The translations under genes were made by a program, and so were the position numbers. A DNA stretch of 64,000 bases, taken from contig JANJXV010000013.1 in NCBI GenBank assembly GCA_024803745.1, positions 11,326,001 through 11,390,000 on the forward strand, written 5' to 3'. Every line of letters starts with the position of its first letter. Position 1 is the first letter of the stretch. Below are positions 41,325 through 51,587 of this stretch, one piece after another. The stretch is from Megascapheus bottae (lineage: Eukaryota; Chordata; Mammalia; Rodentia; Geomyidae). A model generated the notes under the pieces. The model made no database searches, was not told where the DNA came from, and saw nothing but the letters and a program-made list of their open reading frames with translations.

Positions 41325-41558
41325 AGAGGTGGCAGTCCTAGGTCTTGAATTAAGGACCTGGAAGTGTTCCTGGCTGGTTTTTTTTGTTTTGTTTTGTTTT
41401 GTTTTTTTTTAAGGCTAGCTCTCTACCACTTGAGATACACCTCCATTTCTAGCCTTTTTGGTAGTTAATTGGAAATTTCATGAATCTCATGGACCTTCCT
41501 GCCTGGATTGGCTTTGAAACATGATCCTCAAATCCCAGCCTCCTGAGTAGCCAGGCCC
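41325..41558 (-). mobile_element. 7SL-Geo SINE with (GTTTT)n inside Geo
   Basis: Antisense Geo 3' part (CCTAGGTCTTGAATTAAGGA), then T/GTTTT expansion at 41380-41411, then Geo A-box part (CTCTCTACCACTTGAGATAC). Linker GTAGTTAATTGGAAATTTCA and head follow. The internal A-rich loop of Geo has expanded. Confidence 0.88.
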
Positions 41559-41844
41559 TGCAGTTTTTGACTTGGGGACATTGTTGCTGCTGTTACAACA
41601 CAATTTATTGCTTATCCTTTTATGCTTGTCCTCTTCTTGGCCTTGCCCCAGCATTCTGCTGAGGGCCTGGTATCTAGAAAAATCTCCCCAAATACATTCA
41701 AAGAAGGACTCACCCTGCATCCTATGTTTGAACTGCTGGAATGGACAGAGGGCCACATCTGGTGCCACAGATGACTCAACCCCAGGGCTCTGGGTCTCCT
41801 CAGAGGCCTCCCCTGACCATAGATGAGGGTAAAGGTGAGGAGTG

Positions 41845-41965
41845 GGCCCCTCTCTGGCATAAGCAGGACTTGCTTCCATTTTCAAGCGGAAGAACTGAGG
41901 TTAGGTCCAGCCTTGCAGTAAATGCTAGGCTGGAATTGGACCCAAGATCTGGGTCCACAGCCTGG
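41845..41965 (-). mobile_element. MIR SINE fragment
   Basis: TTCCATTTTCAAGCGGAAGA, then ACTGAGGTTAGGTCCAG and GCTGGAATTGGACCCAAGAT, follow the antisense MIR. Confidence 0.65.
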
Positions 41966-41974
41966 GTGCACCTC

Positions 41975-42320
41975 TCCAAGCCCATCCACAGTTCCCTGCA
42001 GTGCCCGCCCATCTACACTGGCTTTCTTTTCATCGGAATGCTTGATTTATTTCACCAATCATTTCTGCCTGTACCAGAGCTTTTTCGTTGTTATGGTTGT
42101 GGTTTTCAAAGCTAGGAAAGGGAGAGATCGTTCTTGCAATCTTTTCCAAGCCATTGATGAGGGAGAATGATGACTGGAGTGCCAGCCCATGCCACTGTTC
42201 TCAAAGACCCTAATGAACGTCATTACCCCCAGCAAGCTGCAAACCCAGAGACAAAACGTGTCAACATCAAGTCATTCCCCAGTCCTTGCAGCTGGATATC
42301 AGCCAGCTCAGAGCGAGTTG
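41975..42320. promoter_or_regulatory. Candidate conserved non-coding element
   Basis: Non-repetitive sequence with GATTTATTTCACCAATCATT (CCAAT-like on the minus strand: ATTGG), AACGTCATTACC (CRE/AP-1-like) and TTGCACAATG (C/EBP-like). The texture suggests constraint, which cannot be tested here. Confidence 0.3.
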
Positions 42321-42779
42321 CACAATGCTCTCTCCCTGGAGGGGGATTGTTGGATGGGAGGGGTTTTCCAGCTCGTGACTTGGATGAACCTGAACTTCTT
42401 TCCCTGCTGAGTCGCCCCAGCCTGAGAGGCACCAGCAGCCTCCGCTGAGGGATGCTTGGGACAGAGCAGGGCTGTGGATTGACCTATTCTGTCAGGGCCT
42501 GGCCTGACGCTATCTGTGACCCTTAGAAATCACAGAAGGATTTAGGCCTCTGTACAGCCAGGAGAAGCCCTGGAAACCTAGCAGCTGGGGTGGGGGAGGG
42601 GGCAGGCTTCCAGGGAAATAGGGGGAATCCTCTGCCCAACAGGAAGAGAAGCCCAGCACATCACAGGAGACCCCTGCCCTAGGAGCTGAAGTGCTCGGAG
42701 TGGGGGAGGAGGAGGCCGCATGGGAAGAGGGCAGGAAGGGGGATTTGGCGCAGGCCTCCGTTGCCTGGTCTCAATTTAC
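42321..42779. other. Unique, G-rich in part
   Basis: GGGGTGGGGGAGGGGGCAGG at 42587-42606 satisfies a G-quadruplex pattern. No gene signal. Confidence 0.4.
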
Positions 42780-43060
42780 TTGTGAGGAGCCTCCTAATAG
42801 CCGGGTGAGAGCTGTGCACGCTTTCCTGAGAGCCTGCTAAGTGTTTATGGAATGATTTGTGAGGAGAAGTTTCTTTGGAAGCAGCTTGGGGAAGGTATGT
42901 TATTAAGAGCTCTTTCTCCAAGTTCCCGTTGGCCTGCTTCCCCCAGGCCCCTGGGGTCTGGGCAGCCCATGGTCACAGCAGCTGTTTGCTATTTTGTAGG
43001 CTGTGGGGCTACAAAATAGAATCATACTGGGGCTGGAGGAGGAAAGGGGAGCAGGGCAAT
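42780..43060. promoter_or_regulatory. Candidate conserved non-coding element
   Basis: An AT/GC-balanced, repeat-free stretch. GCTATTTTGTAGGCTGTGGG, then GCTACAAAATAGAATC, provides an imperfect inverted repeat (CTATTTTGTAG against CTACAAAATAG) at ~42989-43020. The inverted repeat is exact over 11 bp. Confidence 0.35.
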
Positions 43061-43695
43061 TTCCTTCTCCCCAAGGGGACATAATGCAGCCAAGAACACT
43101 GGAGCCGGGCCGGAGCTTCCCTCTGCAGGATCATGGGGTCTGCCAGGGGGCCCAGAGGAGATGGTCAGCAGGACAGAGGTGGCTGGGGTGCTGGGCCAGG
43201 AGGACGACCATTAACGAAGTCACTGGAGAACAACACGGATAAGCCGAAGGTGGGCAAGCACCGCCTTCTGCAACCAGACTGCGGCATCCTGGGGTCAGGG
43301 TCAGGATTGTGCATGCCTTCGTATCCCCGGCCATCCGGCGGGGCGGGGGTCCCAAGGAGATCCTGGTGGCTGCTGACCGACCCTCACCCCACCCAGATGT
43401 GGTCACCCCAGCCAAGAGGGGCATAAACAGGAGTCTGGGACAACCCTGGGAACAGGGAATTTTGGTCTGGGAAGTTCAGGACCATCTAGAAATCATCCCA
43501 TTAGCAAAATCCTGTCCAACCCACTGCCACAGACAGGCTCTTTACCACCAGTGTCAGCAGCCAGCTACACAGATCCACGAGGAAGGAGGCGAGACAGGAC
43601 ATCTGGACTCTCTGAGACCAGTGCCCAGGAATGGGGGTGGCTCGTCTTCATCCCAATGTCTAAGTACAGTAGTCCTGAGATGTTAGGCTTTTACC
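43061..43695. other. Unique sequence, nothing recognised
   Basis: A moderate CpG patch at 43318-43345 (CCCCGGCCATCCGGCGGGGC). The 125-codon ORF at 43309-43686 has no recognised domain. Confidence 0.4.
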
Positions 43696-43732
43696 TGTGT
43701 GTGTGTGCGTGTGTGTGCGTGTGTGCGCGTGC
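43696..43732 (+). repeat. (GT)n/(GC)n at an antisense SINE tail
   Basis: GT with GCGT interruptions. It lies at the 3' end of the adjoining minus-strand 7SL-Geo, so it is its (CA)n tail. Confidence 0.92.
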
Positions 43733-43734
43733 GC

Positions 43735-43937
43735 CACACTTGAACTCAGGGTCTGGCATTCTCTTCATTTTTCACGCAAGGCTGATGCTCTACCACTTGA
43801 GACATACCTCCATGTCTTGATGTTGGTATTTAATTGGTTAATGGTCTCATAGACTTTTCTGATCAGACTGGCTATGAACTGTGATCCTTCAATCTCAGCT
43901 TGCTGTGAATCCAGAATGAGCCACCAACATCTGGCTA
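43735..43937 (-). mobile_element. 7SL-Geo composite SINE
   Basis: Antisense Geo (ACACTTGAACTCAGGGTCTG, then CTACCACTTGAGACATACC), linker TTAATTGGTTAATGGTCTCA and head (GTGATCCTTCAATCTCAGC). Confidence 0.85.
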
Positions 43938-44198
43938 TTTCCTTGATTTTATATTAGAAAGAACTGAAGTCCACTCCTGAAGTACTTGTCCAGGTGGGAA
44001 TTGAAGTCATCTGTTCAAGATCAAAGCTAGTTCTTTTCACCTTTATACTGGCTAAAGACACACTTCTATTGTGTCACTTGGCATACACACTAACATGCTC
44101 TGTGTATTCTACCTATGCAGTGGATTCCCATTTTCCTAGGGGTCAACCTGGCTTTGTTCTGGGACCTTAGCTGCCAGTACTGGGCATGGCTAAAAGAG

Positions 44199-44457
44199 AT
44201 AGGTGGATGGGTAGATGAACAGATGGACAGATGATGGATGGAGGATGGACAGATGGATGAGCGGTGGGTAGGTGGATGGATAGATGGTGGATGGAGGGTT
44301 GGATGCTGGCTGGATGCTGGATAGATGGTTGGTAGACCGTGGAAAGATAGATGCTGGATAAAAGGATGGTTGAGTGGTTGGTGGGTGGATAGTGAATGGA
44401 TGGATGATATAGAGATGGTGGGTAGGTGGATGTTTGGTAGATGGATGGATGGATGAT
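44199..44457 (+). repeat. Degenerate (GGAT/GATG)n, ~260 bp
   Basis: GATGGATGGAGGATGGACAG-type units with ~8-bp and 12-bp higher-order variation. A strand-equivalent of the 27399 tract. Confidence 0.93.
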
Positions 44458-44755
44458 CACTGGTGGACCCATTATAATTTGGAAAGAACTACATGCGCAA
44501 CTTAACAATGTCCTCAGTGGCAGGGTATTGGAGAGTGGCTTCTGGGGTTAAGAATGTTCTTGGGGAATGGCAGTTCCCAACAGGTTCTGACTACCGAACT
44601 GAGGGGCTGTGTAGAAGTCGGTGGGCATGCCTTTTGGGTGTCCCATGATTGGGAGTTTCCACTGGCATTTTGTGAGTGGGAATATTACCAAACATGTGAG
44701 GGAATGAAAAGCCTGTGGCTTAACATCTCTTTTATATAAACTATTTTGTGCGTGT

Positions 44756-44953
44756 TTTTTTTTTTTTTGCCAGTCCTGGGACTTGAATTCAGGACCCGAG
44801 CACTGTCCTTGGGCTTTCTCAAGGCTAGTGCTCTACCACCTGAGCCACAGCACCACTTCTGCCTTTTCTATGGATGTGGTATCAAGAAATCAAACCCAGG
44901 TCTTTTTTGCATGCTAGGTAAGCACTCTACCACTAGGCCACACTCCCAACCCC
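44756..44953 (-). mobile_element. IDL-Geo SINE
   Basis: A poly(T) start, then antisense Geo (GGACTTGAATTCAGGACCCG, then CACCTGAGCCACAGCACC). Antisense IDL follows (ATCAAGAAATCAAACCCAGG, then CATGCTAGGTAAGCAC). Confidence 0.92.
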
Positions 44954-46004
44954 TGTATATGGTTCTTATAAACCTTGAGTTTTCCACAAACGCAACAGCC
45001 TTGAGCCCAGGGAAGAATATCCTTTGTTGAGAACGTTACTGAACCATTTCACAAAATCACATTTCTGGGGATATTGAGGAGCAGCTGGCACACTTAGCCC
45101 CACCCTCACACACAGAAGTTACCATGATGGCAAGCCTGCATTTAGCATTCATGTACTTCTAGAGTAGAGCCTGAGCGGAAAACCAGGGACATATGAATCT
45201 TTAGCAGAAGTTACTTTCCCTAGATTTCATTGCATCCAATGATATACTGGAGTTGGTGTCACAAGAAGACTTTTTAGCTCTAGGTCAGGGTTGTCATGTA
45301 GGTATTTGGAAATCAGCCATGAAAGAAATATTTATACCACGGAAATTGGCAAATGATATAAATCAACATTTTTGTTTCCTTCAGAGAAATGACTGTTAAA
45401 CATTTACCAGCTCACCATCTACTACCCTGGCTTATTTCCGTGTGTGAGGTGACAGTGATGTTGTCTAAGAAAATCAGTTCAGTGGAGAGTAGGGGCCACT
45501 GGACCCACGGCCGAAAGAGTCACAGAAGGAAGAAAGAGAGCCTGCAGCTATTAGGGACGTAGGGCTCTCCTGCCTGTGGCCGGAGAGAAGTGGACCCTGA
45601 AGAAGCCAAGGAGTTTTGAACTGAGGCCTGGGAGGGGGAGTCAGACAACCATGGAAAGTTCCGCCCTCCCTCTCCCTGCTCTGGGAGGCAGCCCCTACTT
45701 TCTCCCTCTGAAGAATTTAGCAATAAGCAATGAGTAATTTTGTAGGATGGACAGACCCTGGGGTCTCAGGAGGTTGCTGTGTAATCTGGGGATATTTTGT
45801 TCCTTGCAATTTTGACAGATAAACTGGACAGAGTGTCTCTTGTGCTCTGACAGTGACCCTCAGTTTACCCCTCTGAGCAATGTGCTCGGGTGTTGATGCG
45901 TCCATTATGACTCCCTCGGCTGTCAGTCCCAAACCTCTGCATCCAGCTGACCTCCTGCTCACTGCCCTGGGCTCAACATGAATCGACCATCAACAACTCC
46001 ACTC
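44954..46004. other. Unique sequence, nothing recognised
   Basis: An AT-rich stretch 45230-45400 (AAATATTTATACCACGG) sits before a GC-richer stretch. No exon was recognised. Confidence 0.4.
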
Positions 46005-46256
46005 TGAGCACTTATTATGTAGTGAGTGCTTCTTTCACAGTACTTCCTCCAATGCCATCTCTCTCAAGTGGAAGGTCATCCTTTACTTGTCCCTTCTTTT
46101 TTTTTTTTCCCTCTTCTTTTTAAACAAGAAAGCAAGAGCAGAGAGAAGATATGGCTTCCCCTAGGTCATTCAGCCAGCAGGAGGTAGAGCCAGGACCTAA
46201 AGCCAGGCTGTCTGCCTCTCAGGCGGGCTCTTAACCGCACACTCAACCTTTGAAAG
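46005..46256 (-). mobile_element. MIR SINE, near full length
   Basis: GAGCACTTATTATGTAGTGA, then CCTAGGTCATTCAGCCAGCA, GGTAGAGCCAGGACCTAAAG and GGCTCTTAACCGCACACTC follow the antisense MIR through to its 5' end. A pyrimidine run (46095-46121) sits in the middle. Confidence 0.82.
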
Positions 46257-46429
46257 CAAAGATGGTATCTGCCTAGCCCTCCCTTTGAGGAGATCCATTA
46301 TGTAGGTCAGAGCTGGAAGGGATCGAAGAGATGATCTCATTGTATGATTCTCAGCGGTTCATAAATCCATGCCCTCCCCCCACAATACACCAGCTTCCTC
46401 GTGCAGGCTACCGGCCCTGCTCGGAGAGG

Positions 46430-46690
46430 CCTGGGCCCTCTTTTGCTAAGGAGAGATGTTTCTGTGGCTCTGTTTTATTATGTAGGTAGGGGCGGGCTGA
46501 ATAATGGTGATTTCAGTACACTTACTGAGAGCCAATGTTATTGCTATGGCTTTAAAACACAAACAGAAGAAGAATCTATTAGTCACTAAGGAGTGTAATA
46601 AGCCTGTTGAGTAATCCGCCTGCCGGCCTTGGTACCTGTAAGCCTCAGGATGATAAATGAAATACTCACAGCCAAATTCTTAGACACTTG
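46430..46690. promoter_or_regulatory. Candidate conserved non-coding element
   Basis: A repeat-free AT-rich block flanked by GC-richer DNA. TGTTTTATTATG, CCAATGTTATTGCTATGG (SOX/HMG-like ATTG cores), CTATTAGTCAC and AGGATGATAAATG are clustered. Function is inferred from texture alone. Confidence 0.35.
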
Positions 46691-46764
46691 CGGGAGGGCG
46701 CGGCTCTGTGGCTTAGGGAGGTCATGAGCCTTGCTCTGGAAACCCCACTTCCTAACCATGCACT

Positions 46765-46865
46765 AGCCTGCATTTAGCTTCCCATTTCACAGACAGGGAA
46801 ACTGAGGTCAGAAAAGGTCACCCAGCAGGCTCAAGATGGGTCTAGGCTGGAAGCCACTGACGCTG
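46765..46865 (-). mobile_element. MIR SINE fragment
   Basis: CCCATTTCACAGACAGGGAA, then ACTGAGGTCAGAAAAGGTCA and CCCAGCAGG, is a clear antisense MIR core. Confidence 0.78.
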
Positions 46866-47293
46866 GCTAGCTGCAGCCTGGGAGAACAGTAAGTGCTCTT
46901 GAGATAGCCAGGGCTGGGGTCCCATGGGGTGTTTCCCATCCTTCTCTGAACCACTCTCCTGATATTCCCCGCCCATCCCAGACTTTTCCCCTCCCCTGTA
47001 CAGATAAAGCTGCCAAGGTTTCCAGAGAGGCTTGGGGATAGGGCGTGGCTTTCTGAGTGTCCAGCGGTGAGAATGAGCTGTGGAGAGCTGGGGTTTGTAT
47101 CTCCTCTCCCCTGGTCCAGGCTGCCCACTTGCAGCTATGTGGTTGGTTGGATCCAGACAGTATCTGAGATTTGCCAGATGGGCAGAAACCCCAAAGATGT
47201 CTCCACAGCCCAATCAGGAAGGATTGCAAGGAATCAATGCTGGGAGGCAGGTGGCAGAGCCTTGACTTTCAGCATTCAAGATCGCAGCCGCCG
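46866..47293. other. Unique sequence, nothing recognised
   Basis: No supported feature. Overlapping 106-123 codon ORFs in several frames argue that they are chance. Confidence 0.35.
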
Positions 47294-47345
47294 GGGCTGG
47301 GAGTTTGGCCTAGTGGTTAAAGTGCTTGCCTAGCAAGCAGGATGC
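47294..47345 (+). mobile_element. IDL monomer fragment
   Basis: GGCTGGGAGTTTGGCCTAGT, then GTGCTTGCCTAGCAAGCAGG. Similarity ends at the anticodon-arm region and no Geo monomer follows. Confidence 0.8.
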
Positions 47346-47710
47346 AGGAAGACATCTGACCCCCTCCATGGTGACGCCCCTGATCACCAGGCTGCCAGAG
47401 CTGGAAGGTACAGGAGTTGCTTCTCAGCCCCTTCACGGCTGGACGAGTGCTGTGTGGGAGCTGGGTTCCCAGCACAGCAGCAGCTCTAAGGCAATGAGGA
47501 AATGCCAGATGCTGGAAATGCCAGATGTTGGGAGACATTTGTAGCTTTGGTTCCCTGAATGGTCCTGCAAGGTGGTGCTACTCAGCCACGTTTACCCAGG
47601 ACCACGAGCTTGATCTGGGTCCTTCTGCCCTGCACCAGGCCACGCATTGCAAGACATCATCACATACATCTCCACACTTTCTATGAAATAAGGAACTTCC
47701 TGTCCCTGTT
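47346..47710. other. Unique sequence, nothing recognised
   Basis: No supported feature beyond a faint MIR-like block near 47580. Confidence 0.35.
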
Positions 47711-47725
47711 AAAAAGTATGAAACT

Positions 47726-47923
47726 GGCTGGGAGTTTGGCCTAGTGGTAGAGTGCTTGCCTAGCAGGCACGAAGACCTGGGTTCAATTCCTCGGTACTAC
47801 ATAGAAAAAAAAAGCCGGAAGTGGTGCTGAGGCTCAAGTGGTAGAGCTCTAGCCTTGAGAAAGTCCAAGGACAGTGCTCAGGCCCTGAGCTCAAGCCCAG
47901 GACTGGCAAAAAAAAAAAAAAAG
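47726..47923 (+). mobile_element. IDL-Geo SINE, young, with perfect duplication
   Basis: Full IDL (GGGAGTTTGGCCTAGTGGTA) and Geo (GTGGTGCTGAGGCTCAAG) with a poly(A) tail. AAAAAGTATGAAACT occurs at 47711-47725 and again at 47918-47932, a perfect 15-bp target-site duplication. The subtype shares GTGCTGAGG with the copies at 18041 and 51641. Confidence 0.95.
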
Positions 47924-47937
47924 TATGAAACTATTTC

Positions 47938-48130
47938 AGCCAGGGGCCTGTGCTCACATCTAGAATCCTCACTACTCAAGAGGCTGAAATCAGAGGATGA
48001 CTGTTTGAGATCAACCAAGGCAGAAAAGACCATGAAACTATTATCTCCAATTAACCAGCAAAAAGTCAGAAGTAGAAAAGGGGCTCACCTAAAAAGCTAA
48101 GGGATGGCATGCAGGCCCGCGGTCAAGCAG
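47938..48130 (+). mobile_element. 7SL-Geo SINE with damaged Geo
   Basis: CCTGTGCTCACATCTAGAAT, CTACTCAAGAGGCTGAAATC and linker TCTCCAATTAACCAGC. The Geo A box is deleted (GAAAAGGGGCTCACC) and the B box is changed (CGCGGTCAAG). Confidence 0.82.
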
Positions 48131-48534
48131 GCGGTAAAGACAGTGGGCCAGAAATGGTTTCTGTTTAACCTCTGGAAGCCCAGAGCTGACCTGCCTCTGG
48201 CAAGGGCTCCACAAGCCAAAATAGCCTCATATTGAGGAGTCTGTGATCTAGATGGAACCAGCAACCTCATGACTCGGACAAAAAGCTAGGGCTGTTCTGT
48301 GTGACCCCAAATGGACGAGAGAGTGGACTGTATATTATCTGCCTTGCTGCCATGAAAGAAAAGCAAGGGTTGCTGAGGCTCTCACACTTGATCTGTAAAA
48401 TAATATAGGTCTTTCCCTGCCTACCTCCCCTGGCCCAGGCTGTCCATCTAGACTGAGCGCCTTCAGAGTGCCAGCACTGCTTCCTTCCTCTTCTTACACC
48501 ATCCAGTGTCTTTTTGAGTTTTTTAACTTAAAAG
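48131..48534. other. Unique sequence, nothing recognised
   Basis: No supported feature. Confidence 0.35.
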
Positions 48535-48935
48535 TATAGAATTATATAGTCACGGAAGTTGGTCTTTAGGTTTAATTAACTCTATCCCTGGGAAAATCTC
48601 AGCAAGAATTTGTTTTGTAAGTATGACAAGATTATTCTAACGTTTATATGGAAAGGCCAAAATAACTGGAATAAAATAGTTCTGTAACAGGAACAATACA
48701 GGAGACAGTTGTCTTCCAGCTTGCAGGACGCAGTCTACCGCAGCAGTCATCCTATTCACACGTCACAGAATGAAGGACAGACAGACAGACCCATAGATTT
48801 AGTTAGGGGCAGATAGAATGAAGGACACACAGACAGACCCATAGATTTAGTTAGGGGCAGATAGAATGAAGGACACACAGACAGACCCATAGATTTAGTT
48901 AGGGGCAGATAGATTCTCACAAACATAGGCACTGG
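48535..48935 (+). mobile_element. L1 ORF2 fragment, decayed
   Basis: ACGTTTATATGGAAAGGCCA, then AAATAACTGGAATAAAATAG and AGACCCATAGATTTAG, match the L1 ORF2 stretch TTTATATGGAAAGGCA... followed by ATAGACCCATAGATCAATGG. The span is interrupted and partly tandemly repeated. There is no intact frame. Confidence 0.65.
48767..48910 (+). repeat. 3 x 48-bp minisatellite
   Basis: Units start at 48767, 48815 and 48863, each beginning AGAATGAAGGACA and ending GTTAGGGGCAGAT. Units 2 and 3 are identical; unit 1 differs at one base (GACAGACAG against GACACACAG). The unit contains L1 ORF2-like text, so it arose by local duplication within the L1 fragment. Confidence 0.97.
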
Positions 48936-48937
48936 AT

Positions 48938-49182
48938 TTTTTTTTTTTTAATTTTCTTTTGTATGCTGGTCCTGGGGCTTGAACTCGGGGCCTGCATGCT
49001 GAGCTTCTTCGCCTAAAGCTAGCATGCTACCACTTGCGCCACAGCTCTTCTTTTCTTTTTCTTAATGCGGTTAATTAGAAATGAATCTCACAGGCTTTCC
49101 TTTCTGGGCTGGCTTCGAACCACAATCCTCAGATTTCAGTCTCCTGGGTAGCTAGGATTCCAGGCCACTTGGCGCCCAGCAC
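48938..49182 (-). mobile_element. 7SL-Geo composite SINE
   Basis: A poly(T)-like start, antisense Geo (CCTGGGGCTTGAACTCGGGG, then CACTTGCGCCACAGC), linker GGTTAATTAGAAATGAATCT and head (CTCCTGGGTAGCTAGGATTC). Confidence 0.9.
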
Positions 49183-49199
49183 TGGATTGTTTTTGAAAG

Positions 49200-49880
49200 C
49201 TTTGTTTTGAAATAATTCATCGTAGGAAGTTGTAAAGATAGCACAGGAAGATCCTGCACAGCACAACGATTTCCACCAACAGTCCCATTTCTGAGACGAT
49301 TACTACACACTCTGGGGTGCTGTTGGAGTCTGTCATGTCAGCACATGTGTTGAGTCACGTAGCCACCATTGTAGCGAAGGCCCAGATGCCCTTATCCCCA
49401 CAAAGGACTTGCTCACTTGAATAGCCTTGCTGCTCAGGAACCCTCACCTGCCCAGCCCTCAGCCTTTTGAGCTTACCAGCTTGTTCTTCTCCATCTGCTT
49501 GAGTTCTCCATTCTCCTAGACACCTGGCTGTACTTCATGCTCCAGGCTTCCTACCATCCAGTCTGACATGCATCATCCCTTAGCAACTACTATTCTCTAC
49601 CTCAGGGATCGAATCCTTCAAGAACAGGATATAAATGGAATTAAACAGTATGTGACCTTTTGAGATTGGACTTCTTTTTTCTCCCTATATATCTCAGACT
49701 GACCTTGAACTCAGGATCCTTCTGCTTTAGCTTCCTGAATGCTACAGTGTACACCACTATACCTGGCTGACATTGGCTTTGGGGGGGGGTGTTTTTGCGT
49801 TTCAATCAGCATAATGCCCAAGGATTGTTTCAGTAATTCCATTGCTTTATTCTTGAATTGTATTTCATGATCCTTTCTGG
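49200..49880. mobile_element. Ancient L1-like repeat, split
   Basis: CTTAGCAACTACTATTCTCT, then ATAAATGGAATTAAACAGTA and, after a SINE, TCAATCAGCATAATGCCCAA. The text resembles old L1 (CCACCATTCTACTTTCTG, ATAAGTGGAATCATACAGTA, TCACTTAGCATAATGTC type). The left boundary is uncertain. Confidence 0.5.
49676..49770 (-). mobile_element. 7SL/B1-like SINE fragment
   Basis: CTCAGACTGACCTTGAACTC, then AGCTTCCTGAATGCTACAGT and TACACCACTATACCTGGC, are antisense B1-like. It interrupts the ancient L1-like repeat. Confidence 0.65.
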
Positions 49881-49888
49881 ATTTGAAC

Positions 49889-49998
49889 TCTTTCCTTCCC
49901 CCTCCCTCCCTCCCTCCCTCCCTTCTCTTCCCCCCTCTTCCTCTTCCTCGTCTTCCTCCTCCTCCTCCTCCTCCTCCTGCTCTTTCTTTTCCTCCTCC
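49889..49998 (+). repeat. Polypyrimidine (CTCC/CTT)n tract
   Basis: About 110 bp with single G interruptions at about 49950 and 49980. No SINE is attached. Confidence 0.93.
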
Positions 49999-49999
49999 A

Positions 50000-51379
50000 A
50001 ATTTGTTTGATCAACATTTGTTGATTGTACAAGGAAGAGGAGCTGTTTCTTGTCTTTGGGCAGTAATTCCCACCTATGGCCTCTTGTTCGAGCTACTGTC
50101 CACCTCCCTCTTCAAGGTCCCTCAGTTGAGAGGCAACTGTCATCCCCCCTCACCCCTCCCCAGCCCCCAGACTGGGGGGAACCTTTTCCCTGATGAACTA
50201 TTGCCCTGGGCTCCCTACGGAGATGGCTGTTTCTGCATTCCAACCTAGTCAATTCCTGCCACCTGCTTTGGTTCCCATCCAAACTCCATACTGCTCTTGG
50301 CTTCTATCCTTGTATCTGGCTGGCCACTCCTAGCACACTGGACCAAGGAAGAGGGACATAGGACCCTGGTGACTGACAAGACTGCCAGGCACAACACAGA
50401 GCCTTGCAGAAGAGGATGGAATTCTGCCACTTCTAGCCCAGGAGGGTGGATAGTGCCTCCTCTCCTCCTTCTTCCTCTCCCAGCTCCAGGCGCTGTTCTG
50501 CCAGTGGTGGATGAACTCACCCTCTGAAGTGGCTTGGCTAAGTTCAGCACTTTCCTTCGAACACGATGAGCATTAAACAACCCATTTCTCTGTCATTGTT
50601 AGAAAAGCCATAGGATGGAAAGATACCTCTTTATTCTGCACTTACTATCCCCCAACGACCTTTCCAATTCCTCAGAGCCCAAGCTCTCAGGGGAACTTAG
50701 AATCCTGGGACCCTGGAATCACAGGATAATGGAAGCTTAGGATGATGTAATCCTAGCTGCCTACAATCATCGAATCATAGGAAGCCACAATAATGATATC
50801 TGAGTATTCTGTTATTTTAAAACCAGAGATTCCATTTGCCGTGTGGAATCTCTGTGTTTGGAATTCTAGAATCTACGGCATGCTGGTGCCAAAGATGTCA
50901 AGTTGCTCCAAGTCCACTCCATGGCATTGGTAAAAGGCCCTCTATCCAGGGTCACACATCAAACCAGGCAGGGAAAGCTGTGGCCCACCCCACGGAGGAA
51001 AAGTCCACGTGGACCTGGCATGACTGCTCTGCCCACCCCTTCAGCTTCTCTGACTCCCAGGTTCACGGAGGCAAAGGCATCACAGCTGTAGGTGAGATTC
51101 TGCAGCTGTCAGCTGGTGTCTGATCTGTGTTCACGGCCCTCTCTTGGGACAGGCATGTCAGATGCTCAACGGTGCCAAGCTCTTGAAAAGCTCTGTGGCC
51201 TACTGAGATTCAGAGGTGGACGGCAGGAAATAGAGATGGGTGTCTGGGGAAAAGCAGAGGCTGAGGGTGCCTGCCTCAGACCCACCAGGAAAAATGCATA
51301 GGTGAGCCCTTTGGTTAAGCCTCTCTTGGACAGCCACTCTCCTTTATTGTAAGTCTGCAGTGTTTATGCAATTGCTCAG
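50000..51379. other. Unique block, no gene recognised
   Basis: 1.4 kb of mixed composition. A cluster of direct AATC(A/C)TAG-like motifs at 50700-50780 is suggestive of decay rather than design. ORFs (up to 111 codons) lack domains. Confidence 0.4.
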
Positions 51380-51560
51380 GCCTGTTTCCTCATCTGTGAA
51401 CAGTGAGAGCAACATTCTCAGTTTCTGACTCCAACTCCTCCAGTCCTGGAATTTCTTTCCCTGGAGCTGTGTCAACTCATCTAGGATTTAGTTCCCCAGG
51501 CCTACGGGCTCTTTGAGGACAGGGCTAATTTTTCTTTTAAATTGACAGCACAGTATACAT
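51380..51560 (+). mobile_element. MIR/L2-like remnants
   Basis: CTGTTTCCTCATCTGTGAAC (51384-51403) is MIR core-like. GGCTCTTTGAGGACAGGGCT (51508-51527) is L2 3'-end-like (AGCTCCTTGAGGGCAGGGAC). They may be separate insertions. Confidence 0.5.
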
Positions 51561-51587
51561 TAAAAAAAAAAAAAAGGAAGGACTTGC

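Noticed and set aside
43139..43153. Second CTCF-like site (CTGCCAGGGGGCCC)
   Set aside because: At least three mismatches to the core consensus; too weak to list as a feature.
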